NCBI GenBank assembly: GCA_028284465.1
Contig: JANQRR010000019.1
Location: forward strand, 1 to 37,988
Reading direction: 5' to 3'
DNA from: Gammaproteobacteria bacterium
GTDB taxonomy: Bacteria; Pseudomonadota; Gammaproteobacteria; JAJFKO01
DNA length: 37,988 nt
Below are positions 27,001 to 35,860 of the stretch, piece after piece. The notes below the pieces were generated by a model, which searched no databases, was not told where the DNA came from, and saw only the letters and a list, made by a program, of their open reading frames with translations. The position numbers were made by a program, and so were the translations under genes. Positions within the stretch are counted from its first letter, which is position 1. Every line of letters begins with the position of its first letter.

Positions 27001-28478
27001 GCGCATATGATTTTATTAGAAAAAATGCCTTTTCTGACAACTTTGTAAATGCTTGCGCTCTTGGCTTAGGAGGAGATATATCTTCAGCTTATAATATATT
27101 AATTGGAATGCTACGTTTAAAGCATTATCATTTGGTTTATGAAGAAGTTGACGTTGAACCTTCGGGCTGTACGCAACACACTCGTGAGTTTATAAAGGAA
27201 ATTTTAAAAAGACCAGAACCCGTTGTCATGTTTGTTCCAATCATTGTAGAGAAACCAGGCACACACAATATAACACTTGATGAAATTAAATGTCTTATAA
27301 CGGCAGCAAAGAGTGAATCTTTAGCAGACAAAGTATACTTGGTATTCGGCGCTTATGATTTCTTGCCTATTTATATACAAAGTTTGGATCCAGTTAACAA
27401 TCAACGTTCACCTACAGCTTCTTTTAAAATAACTTTAGATCATATTATACAATTTTACGATATTCGTCTCACTGATAAATCTCAACACTATCAGCATTTA
27501 ATGCAGCATATGCTAGAAACAAGGATAAAAACTAATGTTATTAGCGCTACCCCAGAGGACAAAACACTACAAAATTTGCTAAAAAAGAGTGTCTCTGATT
27601 TATTTACTAGAAAAATTGATTTTGTTAGCTTATTACAAATATGGGTTGAACAGTTTCCTAAAACTGCTCAAGTAAATGGTGGTGATTTTGTTTTGTATCA
27701 AGCTAGCGATTGGAAAAATCTAGATCAGTTACTTGCGATTTTAAATGCTATTTTATTTACTAATATGCCTTGGTTTAACTCTTGCTACCAACTTCCCGAC
27801 ACAAGTTTTGCTGAAATATTAAAACAAAAGCTTATAGGTCTAAAAAAGCTTTTCGAAACCGACTTTAAACGACAAGTATTTAAAACTGAAACAATTGATA
27901 AGAATATTCAGGAAATTTCAAATTTTCTATCATATCTTGATAAACTAATATCAGACATAGAATACGGACTGCAATGGCAAGGTATTAGTACTTATCGACC
28001 TAAAAAGGAAAGTGATAATAAAACTAAAAGCAAAGGTAAAGAGAAAGCTGTTAATGACAGTGACAGTGATGATGATATCGGTAAAGGCAAAGAAAAGATT
28101 AATAAAAATAACAATGAAGCTAGGAGAACAGCTAAAACAACAAAAAAACCTTCATTAAGTTTAGGACAACACCCCGACAACACCTGGTCTACGCCACCTC
28201 AGCATACTGCAACACAGGATCAAAAAACCATAGCACTGACTCAGCAACTCAATATCATGGAAAACCGTTTACAAGACTACCAAAAACTTAAAGAGCAGGG
28301 CAAATTAGATGAACGAGGTCATAGAGAATGCGCTCAACTTGCTGCGCAATGCTTGAAATTACAACAACAATTACCACAACATCAACCGCCATCTACCACA
28401 ACATCTAACTCTGGTGCATCAACCTCATCAACGACTCCAGATCAGCACTATCATGACTACCAATATCATCCATATTAA
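24048..28478 (+). CDS. Large orphan protein with HEAT/TPR-like helical solenoid (1476 aa)
   Basis: Not recognised. The frame contains an ATG at 24033, but GGAG 9 nt upstream of the ATG at 24048 favours the latter. It has no signal peptide or membrane segment and starts with a basic stretch (MRRRKTRQRK). Seen: helical repeats across most of the length, with HEAT-like pairs at about 264-329 (IYVRQSLAEILEQM, SEVKRFADSVLANLA) and another around 585-605; a strongly basic linker at about 324-365; a TPR-like unit at about 750-810 (KFKQKHFSEAIELYNSFL); a more alternating strand/helix region around 990-1115; a charged Lys/Ser/Asp linker at about 1318-1370; a short coiled coil; and a Ser/Thr/Gln/His-rich tail. 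Base composition is visibly more AT-rich than its neighbours, suggesting transfer or relaxed selection. A secreted effector is possible but unproven. Confidence 0.85.
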   Translation: MRRRKTRQRKTSGSEEYRSIYTMYLSYDYDGYDCSENDSIELIILEIKTWIEHQRDNRRVNYKNYFHLLAKLWSLLKNTEQLTLAESNVLINFLLKDMSIIESNIFQQSCENDLLLSLINQDTQKSVVGKFMLFSIPKLHTDGQDYLFRFLLESLRNSSKQTLPSWVYHEGIILLAEGSNTKKKTLVRDFYLKKLLEGTFNQYCYDGLKYILLKFCPPEYRLKFFKTLCGYLQAHGHCRVKQKKIQHLFIFIYDHLETEEERTSIFQKIIIPMIDSTNIYVRQSLAEILEQMKVLPEAGWELLYELSKDSESEVKRFADSVLANLARTARTTNSPLTPRKSKKGNSTHQKLKRKPRPRVSRKKYQIAEKFEHDLNAIFSEYTNQLDKESLNLRTSQKQFQKPQQELNEFKRTINPTNLKQICISCINHENRYIREYSWDKLQTRYLSGNATNKDKKSWINIIFAAFKRKNFVLTEHEFIDHIFHKLKPIKILAPILISKILGLLKNTTDIDYREWINLLRSLLSVDIDKTYVKRITDDYKAMINGKRHTFSVKRVILNNITSIQWFYPDSLTMVMSVLVDITYHPDNRLRSMAYNIISNQLSSIAEIENLTSDFFTTLGHINIRYNRIYHEGYDNLYAMLEQLLGYLVHIIARSGNTPQGSYAINTLAKIIKDSSTSFTAICTCILLDNYGIDSLNSLIDLQKLIAKKIQEYPKCSVNEEYKYIDTLIRQNRLNAANDRILELEEHYIFLPLSIFFKAEIKFKQKHFSEAIELYNSFLMDNPYYIQAKKRIYQCYQKMGAFHAANKIEQEIHFMSPRLELSTHQDNITPLEPGNIKILEESIAIAEFELEKFNRDALRLIHNDTINNEETKNRIEVKFKTLKENLKQCFGETVITEVFDRPPKLDWEKLKLIDYPHQLPRYMQDIFMGILHVVLPKHSIQYYRTYHNSVERMRSLDAHITKSHICDFVEEKNPVKFLKTKFEVMSAYDFIRKNAFSDNFVNACALGLGGDISSAYNILIGMLRLKHYHLVYEEVDVEPSGCTQHTREFIKEILKRPEPVVMFVPIIVEKPGTHNITLDEIKCLITAAKSESLADKVYLVFGAYDFLPIYIQSLDPVNNQRSPTASFKITLDHIIQFYDIRLTDKSQHYQHLMQHMLETRIKTNVISATPEDKTLQNLLKKSVSDLFTRKIDFVSLLQIWVEQFPKTAQVNGGDFVLYQASDWKNLDQLLAILNAILFTNMPWFNSCYQLPDTSFAEILKQKLIGLKKLFETDFKRQVFKTETIDKNIQEISNFLSYLDKLISDIEYGLQWQGISTYRPKKESDNKTKSKGKEKAVNDSDSDDDIGKGKEKINKNNNEARRTAKTTKKPSLSLGQHPDNTWSTPPQHTATQDQKTIALTQQLNIMENRLQDYQKLKEQGKLDERGHRECAQLAAQCLKLQQQLPQHQPPSTTTSNSGASTSSTTPDQHYHDYQYHPY

Positions 28479-29894
28479 CTAAAATGGCAAATCCAAATCA
28501 CTATCAACTGCCAACAATTTTTCGCGAAATAATTGCTGAATATTTTTTAGTTCAACTTCCGTATCTGCTTCAAAACGCAATACTAAATGTGGTGATGTAT
28601 TGGAAGCACGTACTAACCCCCAACCGTATGTCAAATCAATCCGCAATCCATCAATCGTGGTTACTTCGCCTTGATTAAATTTCGTTTGCGCAACGAAACG
28701 TTGCATAAACGCAAACTTTTCTGCTTCGTCAATCGCTACACGGATCTCGGGAGTATTAACACTATTAGGAATATCATCTGCAAAAATTTGGCTGCATGGC
28801 CGTGATTCTTTAGTAAGAATTTCTAATAATCTTGCAGTTGCATATAAACCATCATCAAATCCATACCAACGATCAGCAAAAAACACATGCCCACTCATTT
28901 CACCAGCTAAGAGCGCTTTGGTTTCACGCATTTTTGCTTTTACTAAAGAATGTCCTGTCCTACACATGATGGGAGTGCCTTGATGTTGTGTGATCATTTG
29001 AGCTAAATGCCAACTGCATTTAACATCATAAATAATGTTAGCACCTGGATTATGCGTTAATATGTCACGTGCATATAACATCAATTGACGATCTGCCCAT
29101 ACGATCTCACCTAGATCTGTTACCATACCAATGCGATCACCATCACCATCGATAGCAATACCAACATCGGCATGATTATCTTTAACTGCTTGCACTAAAT
29201 CTTGTAAATTATCAGCTACACTTGGATCAGGTTGATGGTTAGGAAAATTGCCATCAATATCACAATATAAATCGATAACCTCACAATTTAACGCTGTTAA
29301 TAAACGTTGCGCCAGTGGGCCAGCAACCCCATTGCCACAATCCAATACCACTTTTAATGATCGCGTTAAATTTACATCACTAAGAATTCTGGCGATATAG
29401 CGTTCGCCAACATCTGTAACTTGAGTTATTTGCCCTTGCCCAGAGCTAAATTGGCCTTGTTCAATGCGTTGATACAATTGTTGGATCGCTTCAGCCGCTA
29501 AGGTGTTACCGTTAATTACCATTTTCAAGCCATTATAATGTCCTGGATTATGGCTCGCGGTTAACATAACACCTGAACGATAGCCAAGTGTATGAGTTGC
29601 AAAATACAATACCGGAGTTGGCACGATACCAATATCAATCACATTACAACCACTAGCAATGATCCCTGCCTGCAGCGCTTGTAATAAACGCGGCCCTGAT
29701 AAACGCCCATCTTTGGCTACTAAAATAGTTTGTTCCGCTTGCTCTAAGGCCATTGAGCCAAGCGCTAATCCAAGCGTATAAATCGCATCACTGTCTAAAT
29801 CTTTATCAACAATGCCGCGAATATCATAAGCGCGAAAAATTGATGTTGGCAATGCCCGAGAAATGCTAAAATGCGTGCTTTGAGCGGTGCTCAT
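28479..29894 (-). CDS. algC: Phosphomannomutase/phosphoglucomutase
   Basis: An alpha-D-phosphohexomutase interconverting hexose 6- and 1-phosphates, feeding GDP-mannose and dTDP-rhamnose synthesis. 471 residues from the chosen start. Seen: FRAYDIRG (20-27), active-site phosphoserine Ser114 in TASHNPGHYNG, metal-binding DGDGDR at 249-254, sugar-binding GEMSGH, and phosphate-binding RASNTSPHLVLRFE at the C-terminus. An upstream ATG at 29933 is in frame, but the ATG at 29894 has AAGGAG 9 nt before it. It is divergent from the acyltransferase-rfb operon and abuts the stop of the large orphan with no gap. The RAYDIRG/SHNP combination fits the AlgC/CpsG group better than GlmM. Confidence 0.93.
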   Translation of the reverse strand: MSTAQSTHFSISRALPTSIFRAYDIRGIVDKDLDSDAIYTLGLALGSMALEQAEQTILVAKDGRLSGPRLLQALQAGIIASGCNVIDIGIVPTPVLYFATHTLGYRSGVMLTASHNPGHYNGLKMVINGNTLAAEAIQQLYQRIEQGQFSSGQGQITQVTDVGERYIARILSDVNLTRSLKVVLDCGNGVAGPLAQRLLTALNCEVIDLYCDIDGNFPNHQPDPSVADNLQDLVQAVKDNHADVGIAIDGDGDRIGMVTDLGEIVWADRQLMLYARDILTHNPGANIIYDVKCSWHLAQMITQHQGTPIMCRTGHSLVKAKMRETKALLAGEMSGHVFFADRWYGFDDGLYATARLLEILTKESRPCSQIFADDIPNSVNTPEIRVAIDEAEKFAFMQRFVAQTKFNQGEVTTIDGLRIDLTYGWGLVRASNTSPHLVLRFEADTEVELKNIQQLFREKLLAVDSDLDLPF

Positions 29895-29944
29895 TGCCAA
29901 ACGCTCCTTAAGTAGAAGTTTATAAAGTGACATAGGCTACCATC

Positions 29945-30886
29945 GTGAAACCAGAAAAGCTACCAAAATTAGCACCACTCCTAGGGCCTCGGCATTGGCC
30001 ATTTTGGTTAATTATTATTATTCTGCGCTGTTTGATTGTATTGCCTTATCGCTGCCAGCTTTTTATTGGTGAAAAAATCGGTAAAGTGATATATCACTTA
30101 GCTAAAAAAGCTCGTCTTACGGCGGAAGTTAACATTAAATTATGCTTCCCAGAATTAACTGAAAAACAACACCAACGTTTAGTTAAACAATCTTTTCAAT
30201 CAGCTGGGATTGCGTTATTTGAAATTGCTATGGGGTGGTGGGCGAGTGATAAACGTTTAGCATCGCTAATGCATATTCACGATTTTGAACATTTTCGTAA
30301 TGCTTTAACTCAAGGCAAAGGCTCCATTATTCTTGGTACTCACTTTGGTTGTTTACATATTGCTGGGCGAATGTTTACTCAAAAAATGCAGCTGGCTGTA
30401 GTGTATCGGCGCCAAAAAATTAAAGTATTTGATTACGTTGCTTTGCATGCTTATCACAAACATTTTCAACGTGCGATCGTGCGTGAAGATCTGCGAGCAA
30501 TGATCAGAGCGCTAAAAGATAACTTGCCGGTGTGGTTTACTCCCGATATTGATCCTAAAAACAAAGCTAGCATCTTTGCGCCATTTTTTGGAATTCCTGC
30601 CGCAACGGTGGTGATCCCAGCAAAATTTGCTATGAAAACCGGCGCTAAGGTGATGGCTACTGGCTATTATCGTCGCGATGATGGCAAAGGATATGATATC
30701 TTTGGATATCCGTTTCTTGAAGATTTTCCTTCCGGTGATCTTTACAATGATACCAAACGCATTAATGAAGTGTTAGAATCCATCATTCGCAAAAAACCAG
30801 AACAATACATATGGCAATATAAACGTTTTAACACCCGCCCCGGCGGGGAAGTAAACCCATATAAATTAGCAGAGCAACAGCAATAA
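29945..30886 (+). CDS. LpxL/HtrB-family lipid A acyltransferase homologue with altered catalytic motif
   Basis: An inner-membrane acyltransferase of the lysophospholipid acyltransferase superfamily (lauroyl/myristoyl transferases of lipid A). 313 residues, GTG start. Seen: an N-terminal membrane anchor (about 18-35), [19 protein letters not shown], the motif region [14 protein letters not shown] at 131-144, VYRRQK, and [17 protein letters not shown] with IPAATVV. The family motif is His-X4-Asp/Glu (HFLTLE in E. coli LpxL, as I recall); here it is His133 followed by His138 where the acid is expected. It is the first gene of a run with rfbA 14 bp downstream, so envelope synthesis is the context. 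Activity needs testing against this change. Confidence 0.85.
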   Translation: MKPEKLPKLAPLLGPRHWPFWLIIIILRCLIVLPYRCQLFIGEKIGKVIYHLAKKARLTAEVNIKLCFPELTEKQHQRLVKQSFQSAGIALFEIAMGWWASDKRLASLMHIHDFEHFRNALTQGKGSIILGTHFGCLHIAGRMFTQKMQLAVVYRRQKIKVFDYVALHAYHKHFQRAIVREDLRAMIRALKDNLPVWFTPDIDPKNKASIFAPFFGIPAATVVIPAKFAMKTGAKVMATGYYRRDDGKGYDIFGYPFLEDFPSGDLYNDTKRINEVLESIIRKKPEQYIWQYKRFNTRPGGEVNPYKLAEQQQ

Positions 30887-30900
30887 GTGAGAAAAATGAT

Positions 30901-31779
30901 ATGAAAGGAATTGTTTTAGCAGGCGGCACAGGCTCACGTTTATTTCCAGCAACGCTACCTATTAGCAAACAATTACTGCCTATTTATGATAAACCCATGG
31001 TGTATTATCCACTATCAACATTGATGTTAGCAGGGTTGACTGAAATTTTAATTATAACCACACCAAATGAGCGTTATTTATTTGAAAATTTATTGGGTGA
31101 TGGTTCACAATGGGGAATTAATATAAGCTATGCTACGCAAGCAAAACCAGGTGGAATTGCACAAGCATTCATTGTTGGTGAAGAATTTATTGGTGATGAT
31201 TGCGTTTGCTTAGTATTAGGCGATAATGTTATTTATGGTCAAGGTTTAAAAGAAGTCTTACAAACAGCGGTAGAGCGCAACGATGGTGGCACCGTGTTTG
31301 GTTATTATGTCAATGATCCGCAACGTTATGGCGTGGTGGAATTTGATGATAATGGTAAGGCACTTGAAATTATCGAAAAACCGCAACAACCACGCTCAAA
31401 TTATGCGGTTATTGGATTGTATTTCTATGATAATCAAGTGATTGACATTGCTAAAAGCTTGCAACCATCAGCGCGTGGCGAATTAGAAATTACCGATATT
31501 TCGCAACATTACTTAACCCAAGGTATGTTGCAAGTAGAAAAATTAGGACGTGGTATTGCTTGGCTTGATACTGGAACACACGAATCTTTGTTACAAGCTT
31601 CGCAATTTATTCATGTTCTCGAACAGCGCCAATCACTTAAAATTGGTTGCCCTGAAGAAATTGCTTGGCGTATGGGTTACATCGATACTCAGCAACTTAA
31701 AGCATTAGCTGAACCATTGATGAAAAGCGGTTATGGGAATTATTTACTTAACATGTTAGCGCAACATGGCGCAATGTAA
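30901..31779 (+). CDS. rfbA: Glucose-1-phosphate thymidylyltransferase
   Basis: First enzyme of dTDP-L-rhamnose synthesis: glucose-1-phosphate plus dTTP gives dTDP-glucose. 292 residues, the family length. Seen: nucleotide-binding [11 protein letters not shown] (8-18), [28 protein letters not shown] with the metal Asp, [10 protein letters not shown], and [20 protein letters not shown]. It lies 14 bp after the acyltransferase gene and begins the rfbACDB order. AlgC on the other strand can supply its substrate. Confidence 0.97.
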   Translation: MKGIVLAGGTGSRLFPATLPISKQLLPIYDKPMVYYPLSTLMLAGLTEILIITTPNERYLFENLLGDGSQWGINISYATQAKPGGIAQAFIVGEEFIGDDCVCLVLGDNVIYGQGLKEVLQTAVERNDGGTVFGYYVNDPQRYGVVEFDDNGKALEIIEKPQQPRSNYAVIGLYFYDNQVIDIAKSLQPSARGELEITDISQHYLTQGMLQVEKLGRGIAWLDTGTHESLLQASQFIHVLEQRQSLKIGCPEEIAWRMGYIDTQQLKALAEPLMKSGYGNYLLNMLAQHGAM

Positions 31780-31822
31780 AATATACAAACGTTGCAATGA
31801 CCTAGGATGATACATACTAATT

Positions 31823-32398
31823 ATGAAAATTACTCCAACTAAAATTAATGACATCTTAATGATTGAACCTCCGACGTTTACTGACGATCGTGGTTTTTTT
31901 AGTGAATGCTTTCAGCAACAACGGTATGCTGATGCAGGCATTGCCACAAGTTTTGTGCAAGATAATTTTTCGCGCTCTAAAAAAGGCGTGATCCGCGGAT
32001 TACATTATCAATTTCCTCATGGTCAAGGCAAATTAATTTTTGTTATTCGTGGTGCGATATTCGATGTTGCTGTTGATATTCGCTATGGTTCACCGACGTT
32101 TGGCCAGCATGTCAGTTTTATTTTAAGTGATGAAAATCATCATCAATTGTATATTCCACCAGGCTTTGCTCATGGAATTTGCGCGCTCAGTGATAACACT
32201 GATATCGTATATAAATGTACGAGCTATTATAATGCTAATGAGTTTGCCGGAGTTTTATATAATGATCCCGATCTCGGCATAGCGTGGCCCCAAGATGATG
32301 TGGTTTTAGCGCCTCGTGATCTGCAATTACCTAAACTAGCTGATATCCCTACTAAGCTGCTTCCTAAATATCAATCAATGCAAGAAACTGCCTTATGA
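31823..32398 (+). CDS. rfbC: dTDP-4-dehydrorhamnose 3,5-epimerase
   Basis: A cupin-fold epimerase converting dTDP-4-keto-6-deoxyglucose to dTDP-4-keto-rhamnose. 191 residues. Seen: DDRGFFSECF, QDNFSRSKKGVIRGLHYQ with the catalytic His61, RGAIFDVAVDIR, and YIPPGFAHGI. The stop overlaps the rfbD start as ATGA, indicating translational coupling. It is placed third in the pathway although second in the gene order. Confidence 0.97.
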   Translation: MKITPTKINDILMIEPPTFTDDRGFFSECFQQQRYADAGIATSFVQDNFSRSKKGVIRGLHYQFPHGQGKLIFVIRGAIFDVAVDIRYGSPTFGQHVSFILSDENHHQLYIPPGFAHGICALSDNTDIVYKCTSYYNANEFAGVLYNDPDLGIAWPQDDVVLAPRDLQLPKLADIPTKLLPKYQSMQETAL

Positions 32399-33285
32399 AA
32401 GTACTAATAACGGGTGCTAATGGGCAACTGGGCTGGGCGCTACAACAATACCCACATGATCAACAATTCAATGTTATTGCACTAAATCGTAAACAACTAG
32501 ATATCACTAACAAAGCTGCACTCATTGACGCAGTTACTACGATTAAACCTGATATTTTTATCAATACTGCAGCTTATCTTAATACTGACAATGCACAAAC
32601 TCAGCGTGATTTAGCGTATCTTACTAATACTGAAGCACCAACAACAATTGCAGAACTATGTGCTCAACAACAGATCCCATTAATTCATTTCTCTAGTGAT
32701 TACGTGTTTAATGGCCATCAAACACAGCCTTATCAAGAAACTGATCCAGTTGATCCGTTAAATGTTTATGGCCAAACTAAAGTGCTAGGCGAAATCAAAA
32801 TTCGTGAACTGCTGCCACAACATATTATTATTCGCGTCAGTTCAATCTTTGGAGTTCATGGTAATAACTTTGTAAAAGCTATTCTAAAACTGGCGCAGCA
32901 AAAAGACACTCTACGTGTAGTTGTCGATCAAACAATGTGCCCAACACCGGTTACAGCATTAGCTAAAATTGTGATGGTTATCGTTAATAGAATTCGCACC
33001 GATCCAACTGCTATTAGTTGGGGAACCTATCATTACTGTGGCGATAATTCTATTTCTTGGCATGCGTATGCCGAAAAAATTGTTACTCTGGCAAGCTCAC
33101 ACTACCCATTAACTGCACGTAACATAATAGCTATTAATGCTGAAGAATATCCAAGCCCTGCATTACGCCCAGCTTATTCTGTGTTAAACTGTGATAAAAT
33201 TTACAATAATTTCGCTATCCAACAACCTAACTGGTTACAAGCCTTAACTGATTTATTAAGCAAAAGGACTATACCTGATGTATGA
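32395..33285 (+). CDS. rfbD: dTDP-4-dehydrorhamnose reductase
   Basis: A short-chain dehydrogenase family reductase making dTDP-L-rhamnose. 296 residues. Seen: NAD(P)-binding GANGQLG (7-13), the INTAAYLNTDNAQ block, SSDYVFNG, and catalytic Tyr125/Lys129 in VYGQTKVLGE. MCPTPVTALAK and a C-terminal PALRPAYSVLNCDK complete the family pattern. It overlaps rfbC by 4 bp and rfbB by 8 bp. Confidence 0.96.
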   Translation: MKVLITGANGQLGWALQQYPHDQQFNVIALNRKQLDITNKAALIDAVTTIKPDIFINTAAYLNTDNAQTQRDLAYLTNTEAPTTIAELCAQQQIPLIHFSSDYVFNGHQTQPYQETDPVDPLNVYGQTKVLGEIKIRELLPQHIIIRVSSIFGVHGNNFVKAILKLAQQKDTLRVVVDQTMCPTPVTALAKIVMVIVNRIRTDPTAISWGTYHYCGDNSISWHAYAEKIVTLASSHYPLTARNIIAINAEEYPSPALRPAYSVLNCDKIYNNFAIQQPNWLQALTDLLSKRTIPDV

Positions 33286-34288
33286 TGCATATCAACCTCA
33301 CAATATTCTCGTAACTGGTGGTGCCGGTTTTATTGGCTGCAACTATATTCGCTTCATGTTAAAACACGATAAACATTGTCAGATTATTAATTTAGATGCT
33401 CTTACTTATGCCGGCTCAATGGATAATATTAAAGATATTGTTGATCCCAATCGTTATCAATTTATTAACGGTAATATTGGTGATAGTGAGTTAGTGGCAT
33501 CACTATTACTCGATTATAATGTTGATACCATTGTGCATTTTGCTGCAGAGAGCCATGTTGATCGCTCGATCAGTAATCCTAAAGCATTTATCGATACTAA
33601 TGTGGTTGGCACATACACTTTATTACATACTGCTACTGACATTTGGTTAAAACGTAAAAATTTAGAAGCACATCAATGTCGCTTTCATCATATCTCAACT
33701 GATGAAGTATATGGCTCTTTGAAATTGACTGATCCGGCGTTTACGGAACAATCAATTTATGCTCCTAACTCACCCTATTCAGCAAGTAAAGCAGGCTCGG
33801 ATCATTTAGTTCGCGCCTATCATCACACTTTTGGTTTGCCGGTAACAACGAGTAATTGTTCTAATAACTATGGGCCTTACCAACATACAGAAAAATTTAT
33901 TCCTACTATCATTAATGCATGTTTACGTCAGACGATGATCCCAGTGTATGGTGATGGTACAAATATTCGTGATTGGTTGTACGTTGAAGATCATTGTCGC
34001 GGCATTGATAAAGTGATCCGTTATGGCAAATTAGGTGAATGCTATAATATCGGCGGCGATAATGAGCAAAAGAACATTCATATCGTTAACACTATTTGTC
34101 ATTTAATGGATGAACTCTATCCTAACAATAAACCACACGAAAAATTATTAGAATTTGTTACCGATCGCCCTGGCCATGATTGGCGTTACGCAATAGATTG
34201 CAGCAAGATTAAAGCAGAACTCAATTGGCAAGCACAAACCGGCTTCATCGATGGCCTTACTAAAACGATTCAGTATTATTGTGAGTAG
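33278..34288 (+). CDS. rfbB: dTDP-glucose 4,6-dehydratase
   Basis: Second enzyme of the dTDP-rhamnose pathway. 336 residues. Seen: NAD-binding TGGAGFIG (13-20), LDALTYAGS, FAAESHVDRSI, STDEVYGS with catalytic Asp142/Glu143, and Tyr167/Lys171 in PYSASKAGSDHLVRAY; also NCSNNYGPYQ and DRPGHDWRYAID. It overlaps rfbD by 8 bp and ends the rfbACDB unit. It is convergent with the ATPase gene 16 bp away. Confidence 0.97.
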   Translation: MYDAYQPHNILVTGGAGFIGCNYIRFMLKHDKHCQIINLDALTYAGSMDNIKDIVDPNRYQFINGNIGDSELVASLLLDYNVDTIVHFAAESHVDRSISNPKAFIDTNVVGTYTLLHTATDIWLKRKNLEAHQCRFHHISTDEVYGSLKLTDPAFTEQSIYAPNSPYSASKAGSDHLVRAYHHTFGLPVTTSNCSNNYGPYQHTEKFIPTIINACLRQTMIPVYGDGTNIRDWLYVEDHCRGIDKVIRYGKLGECYNIGGDNEQKNIHIVNTICHLMDELYPNNKPHEKLLEFVTDRPGHDWRYAIDCSKIKAELNWQAQTGFIDGLTKTIQYYCE

Positions 34289-34304
34289 TAATGGTACCAA
34301 ATAT

Positions 34305-35723
34305 CTACTGCAAAAACTCACAAAAATCGATAATTTTTGCAAAAAAATCACTTTCAATCACTGCGTCAGTTACTCCATTCACATGAATAAGTACAGGGCG
34401 AATTGAGAAATTTCGCGGCATTTTAATCCGGTTAATTTTTTCTTTCATTTCATCGATCACTTTCGCCTTGATCTTCTCTTTCGAAAATTTTATTTCACAG
34501 ATATACAACGTGTTAAATTTAGTCTGGATCATATAGTCGATCTGACAGCCTCGTTGTTCCTTAGTTTGCCGTTGAAAAAAAGGATTATCATAAATGATAC
34601 TTTCAGGATTTATACCTAATAGCCGATCAAGCGTTTTAAAATTATTAATCACTAAATTTTCAAATTGTAGCCCCATTATTGTATGCCATGCTAAGGGTAA
34701 TTTTGCACGTCCCTTACTGATCTGATTTTTATTAGGCAAAATATATTTGATGTAAAATCGCAAATAATTGTCTCGTAACCGATAATGGCTTAATCCCGAT
34801 TCTTTACCCGTTTTTAAATTCCAAGTATAGTCTCTTGCGATATAACCCGTTTCAACCAAATCTTCCAAGTATTCACTCACAACTCCACTTTTTTGATAGC
34901 TGATCATGTCACAGATCTGATTAAAATCAGCTACTCCATGCACGAGTTTTTCTACAATTTTTTGATACATAGGGCTGCGTTTAGAAAATAAATCAGAAAA
35001 AATACGATCAAATTCATTGAATAATATACCTTCCTTATGAAAAGCTAATCTTGACAGATTTTCCTCGGCGCTTAGCTTCGGATTTATCTCTTCTAAATAA
35101 CGAGGAACTCCGCCCGTTACCGCTAAAATTTTAAATTTTTCATAAGATGAAACTCTCTTAGATTGAGAACCCCAAAATTCATTACAAGTAGACAACGGTA
35201 ATTCTTCAAGTAATATTTCAAGTGAGATCCTACCCATAAAACCGGTATGACTTAAAATGTTTCGCTCGATCCATGCTGACATCGATCCACTGAGGATCAT
35301 GATCAACTTGGGATTTTTTTTAAAAAATGAATCCCATGCAGTTTTTAGTTTACTAAGAAAAGTCGGATCGCTAAGCCCCATCCAATTAATTTCATCAAGA
35401 ACGATAAGCACCTTGCCTTTTTGTGTGACTTGAGCTAAGTGCCAAAATAAATCACCCCAATCATCTGCTCTTAATCCTTTAACGCCAAGAAGACGTGCCA
35501 TTTGGCCAGCAAAATCTTCTCGCTCTAACTGTGCATTAGTTTCATCAGTTGGTGCAAGACCAGTAAAAATATAAGCAGCAGAAAAATGCTTGCCAAATTC
35601 CTCTGCTAATCGACTCTTACCAATCCGCCGACGACCTCTCAGCACAACTAAACTGGCTGATTTTTTATTAGTCAGGCTTGTGAGCAATGATAGCTCTTCT
35701 GTTCTTCCAATAAATCGGTTCAT
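34305..35723 (-). CDS. AAA ATPase with C-terminal DUF234 nuclease-like domain
   Basis: A 472-aa ATP-binding protein of the archaeal/bacterial ATPase-DUF234 group, usually of unknown role and patchy distribution. Seen: Walker A GRRRIGKS (30-37), Walker B VLIVLDEI (about 104-111), LSGSMSAWIE sensor-like region, a winged-helix-like segment (about 255-295), and a C-terminal DUF234 domain with Asp396 (GCQIDYMI) and Glu410-X-Lys412 (CEIKFSK), spaced as in PD-(D/E)XK nucleases. It has no partner gene. A long palindrome lies just upstream of its start. Horizontal acquisition is likely; a defence or mobile-element role is only a possibility. Confidence 0.88.
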   Translation of the reverse strand: MNRFIGRTEELSLLTSLTNKKSASLVVLRGRRRIGKSRLAEEFGKHFSAAYIFTGLAPTDETNAQLEREDFAGQMARLLGVKGLRADDWGDLFWHLAQVTQKGKVLIVLDEINWMGLSDPTFLSKLKTAWDSFFKKNPKLIMILSGSMSAWIERNILSHTGFMGRISLEILLEELPLSTCNEFWGSQSKRVSSYEKFKILAVTGGVPRYLEEINPKLSAEENLSRLAFHKEGILFNEFDRIFSDLFSKRSPMYQKIVEKLVHGVADFNQICDMISYQKSGVVSEYLEDLVETGYIARDYTWNLKTGKESGLSHYRLRDNYLRFYIKYILPNKNQISKGRAKLPLAWHTIMGLQFENLVINNFKTLDRLLGINPESIIYDNPFFQRQTKEQRGCQIDYMIQTKFNTLYICEIKFSKEKIKAKVIDEMKEKINRIKMPRNFSIRPVLIHVNGVTDAVIESDFFAKIIDFCEFLQ

Positions 35724-35768
35724 GGGTTGTATTGTCTCAATATTCTTTATAAGAGCTTAGCATATTCT

Positions 35769-35843
35769 CATCACAAAATCTAGAAAAACGATTTTTGTGT
35801 TCTAGAAATAGAGCTTAAAATCGGTTTTCTGGATTTTGTGATG
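35769..35843. repeat. Large palindrome, 27-bp arms
   Basis: Arms 35769-35795 and 35817-35843 are complementary at 25 of 27 positions with a 21-nt loop. Outer blocks are CATCACAAAATC and GATTTTGTGATG; inner blocks are CGATTTT and AAAATCG. It lies between the end of the response-regulator gene and the start of the ATPase gene, both on the minus strand. There is no U-tract on either side and no convincing target duplication, so it may be a palindromic repeat element, or a hairpin acting on the regulator mRNA end. Confidence 0.85.
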
Positions 35844-35860
35844 TATGGCGCTGAGATTAT

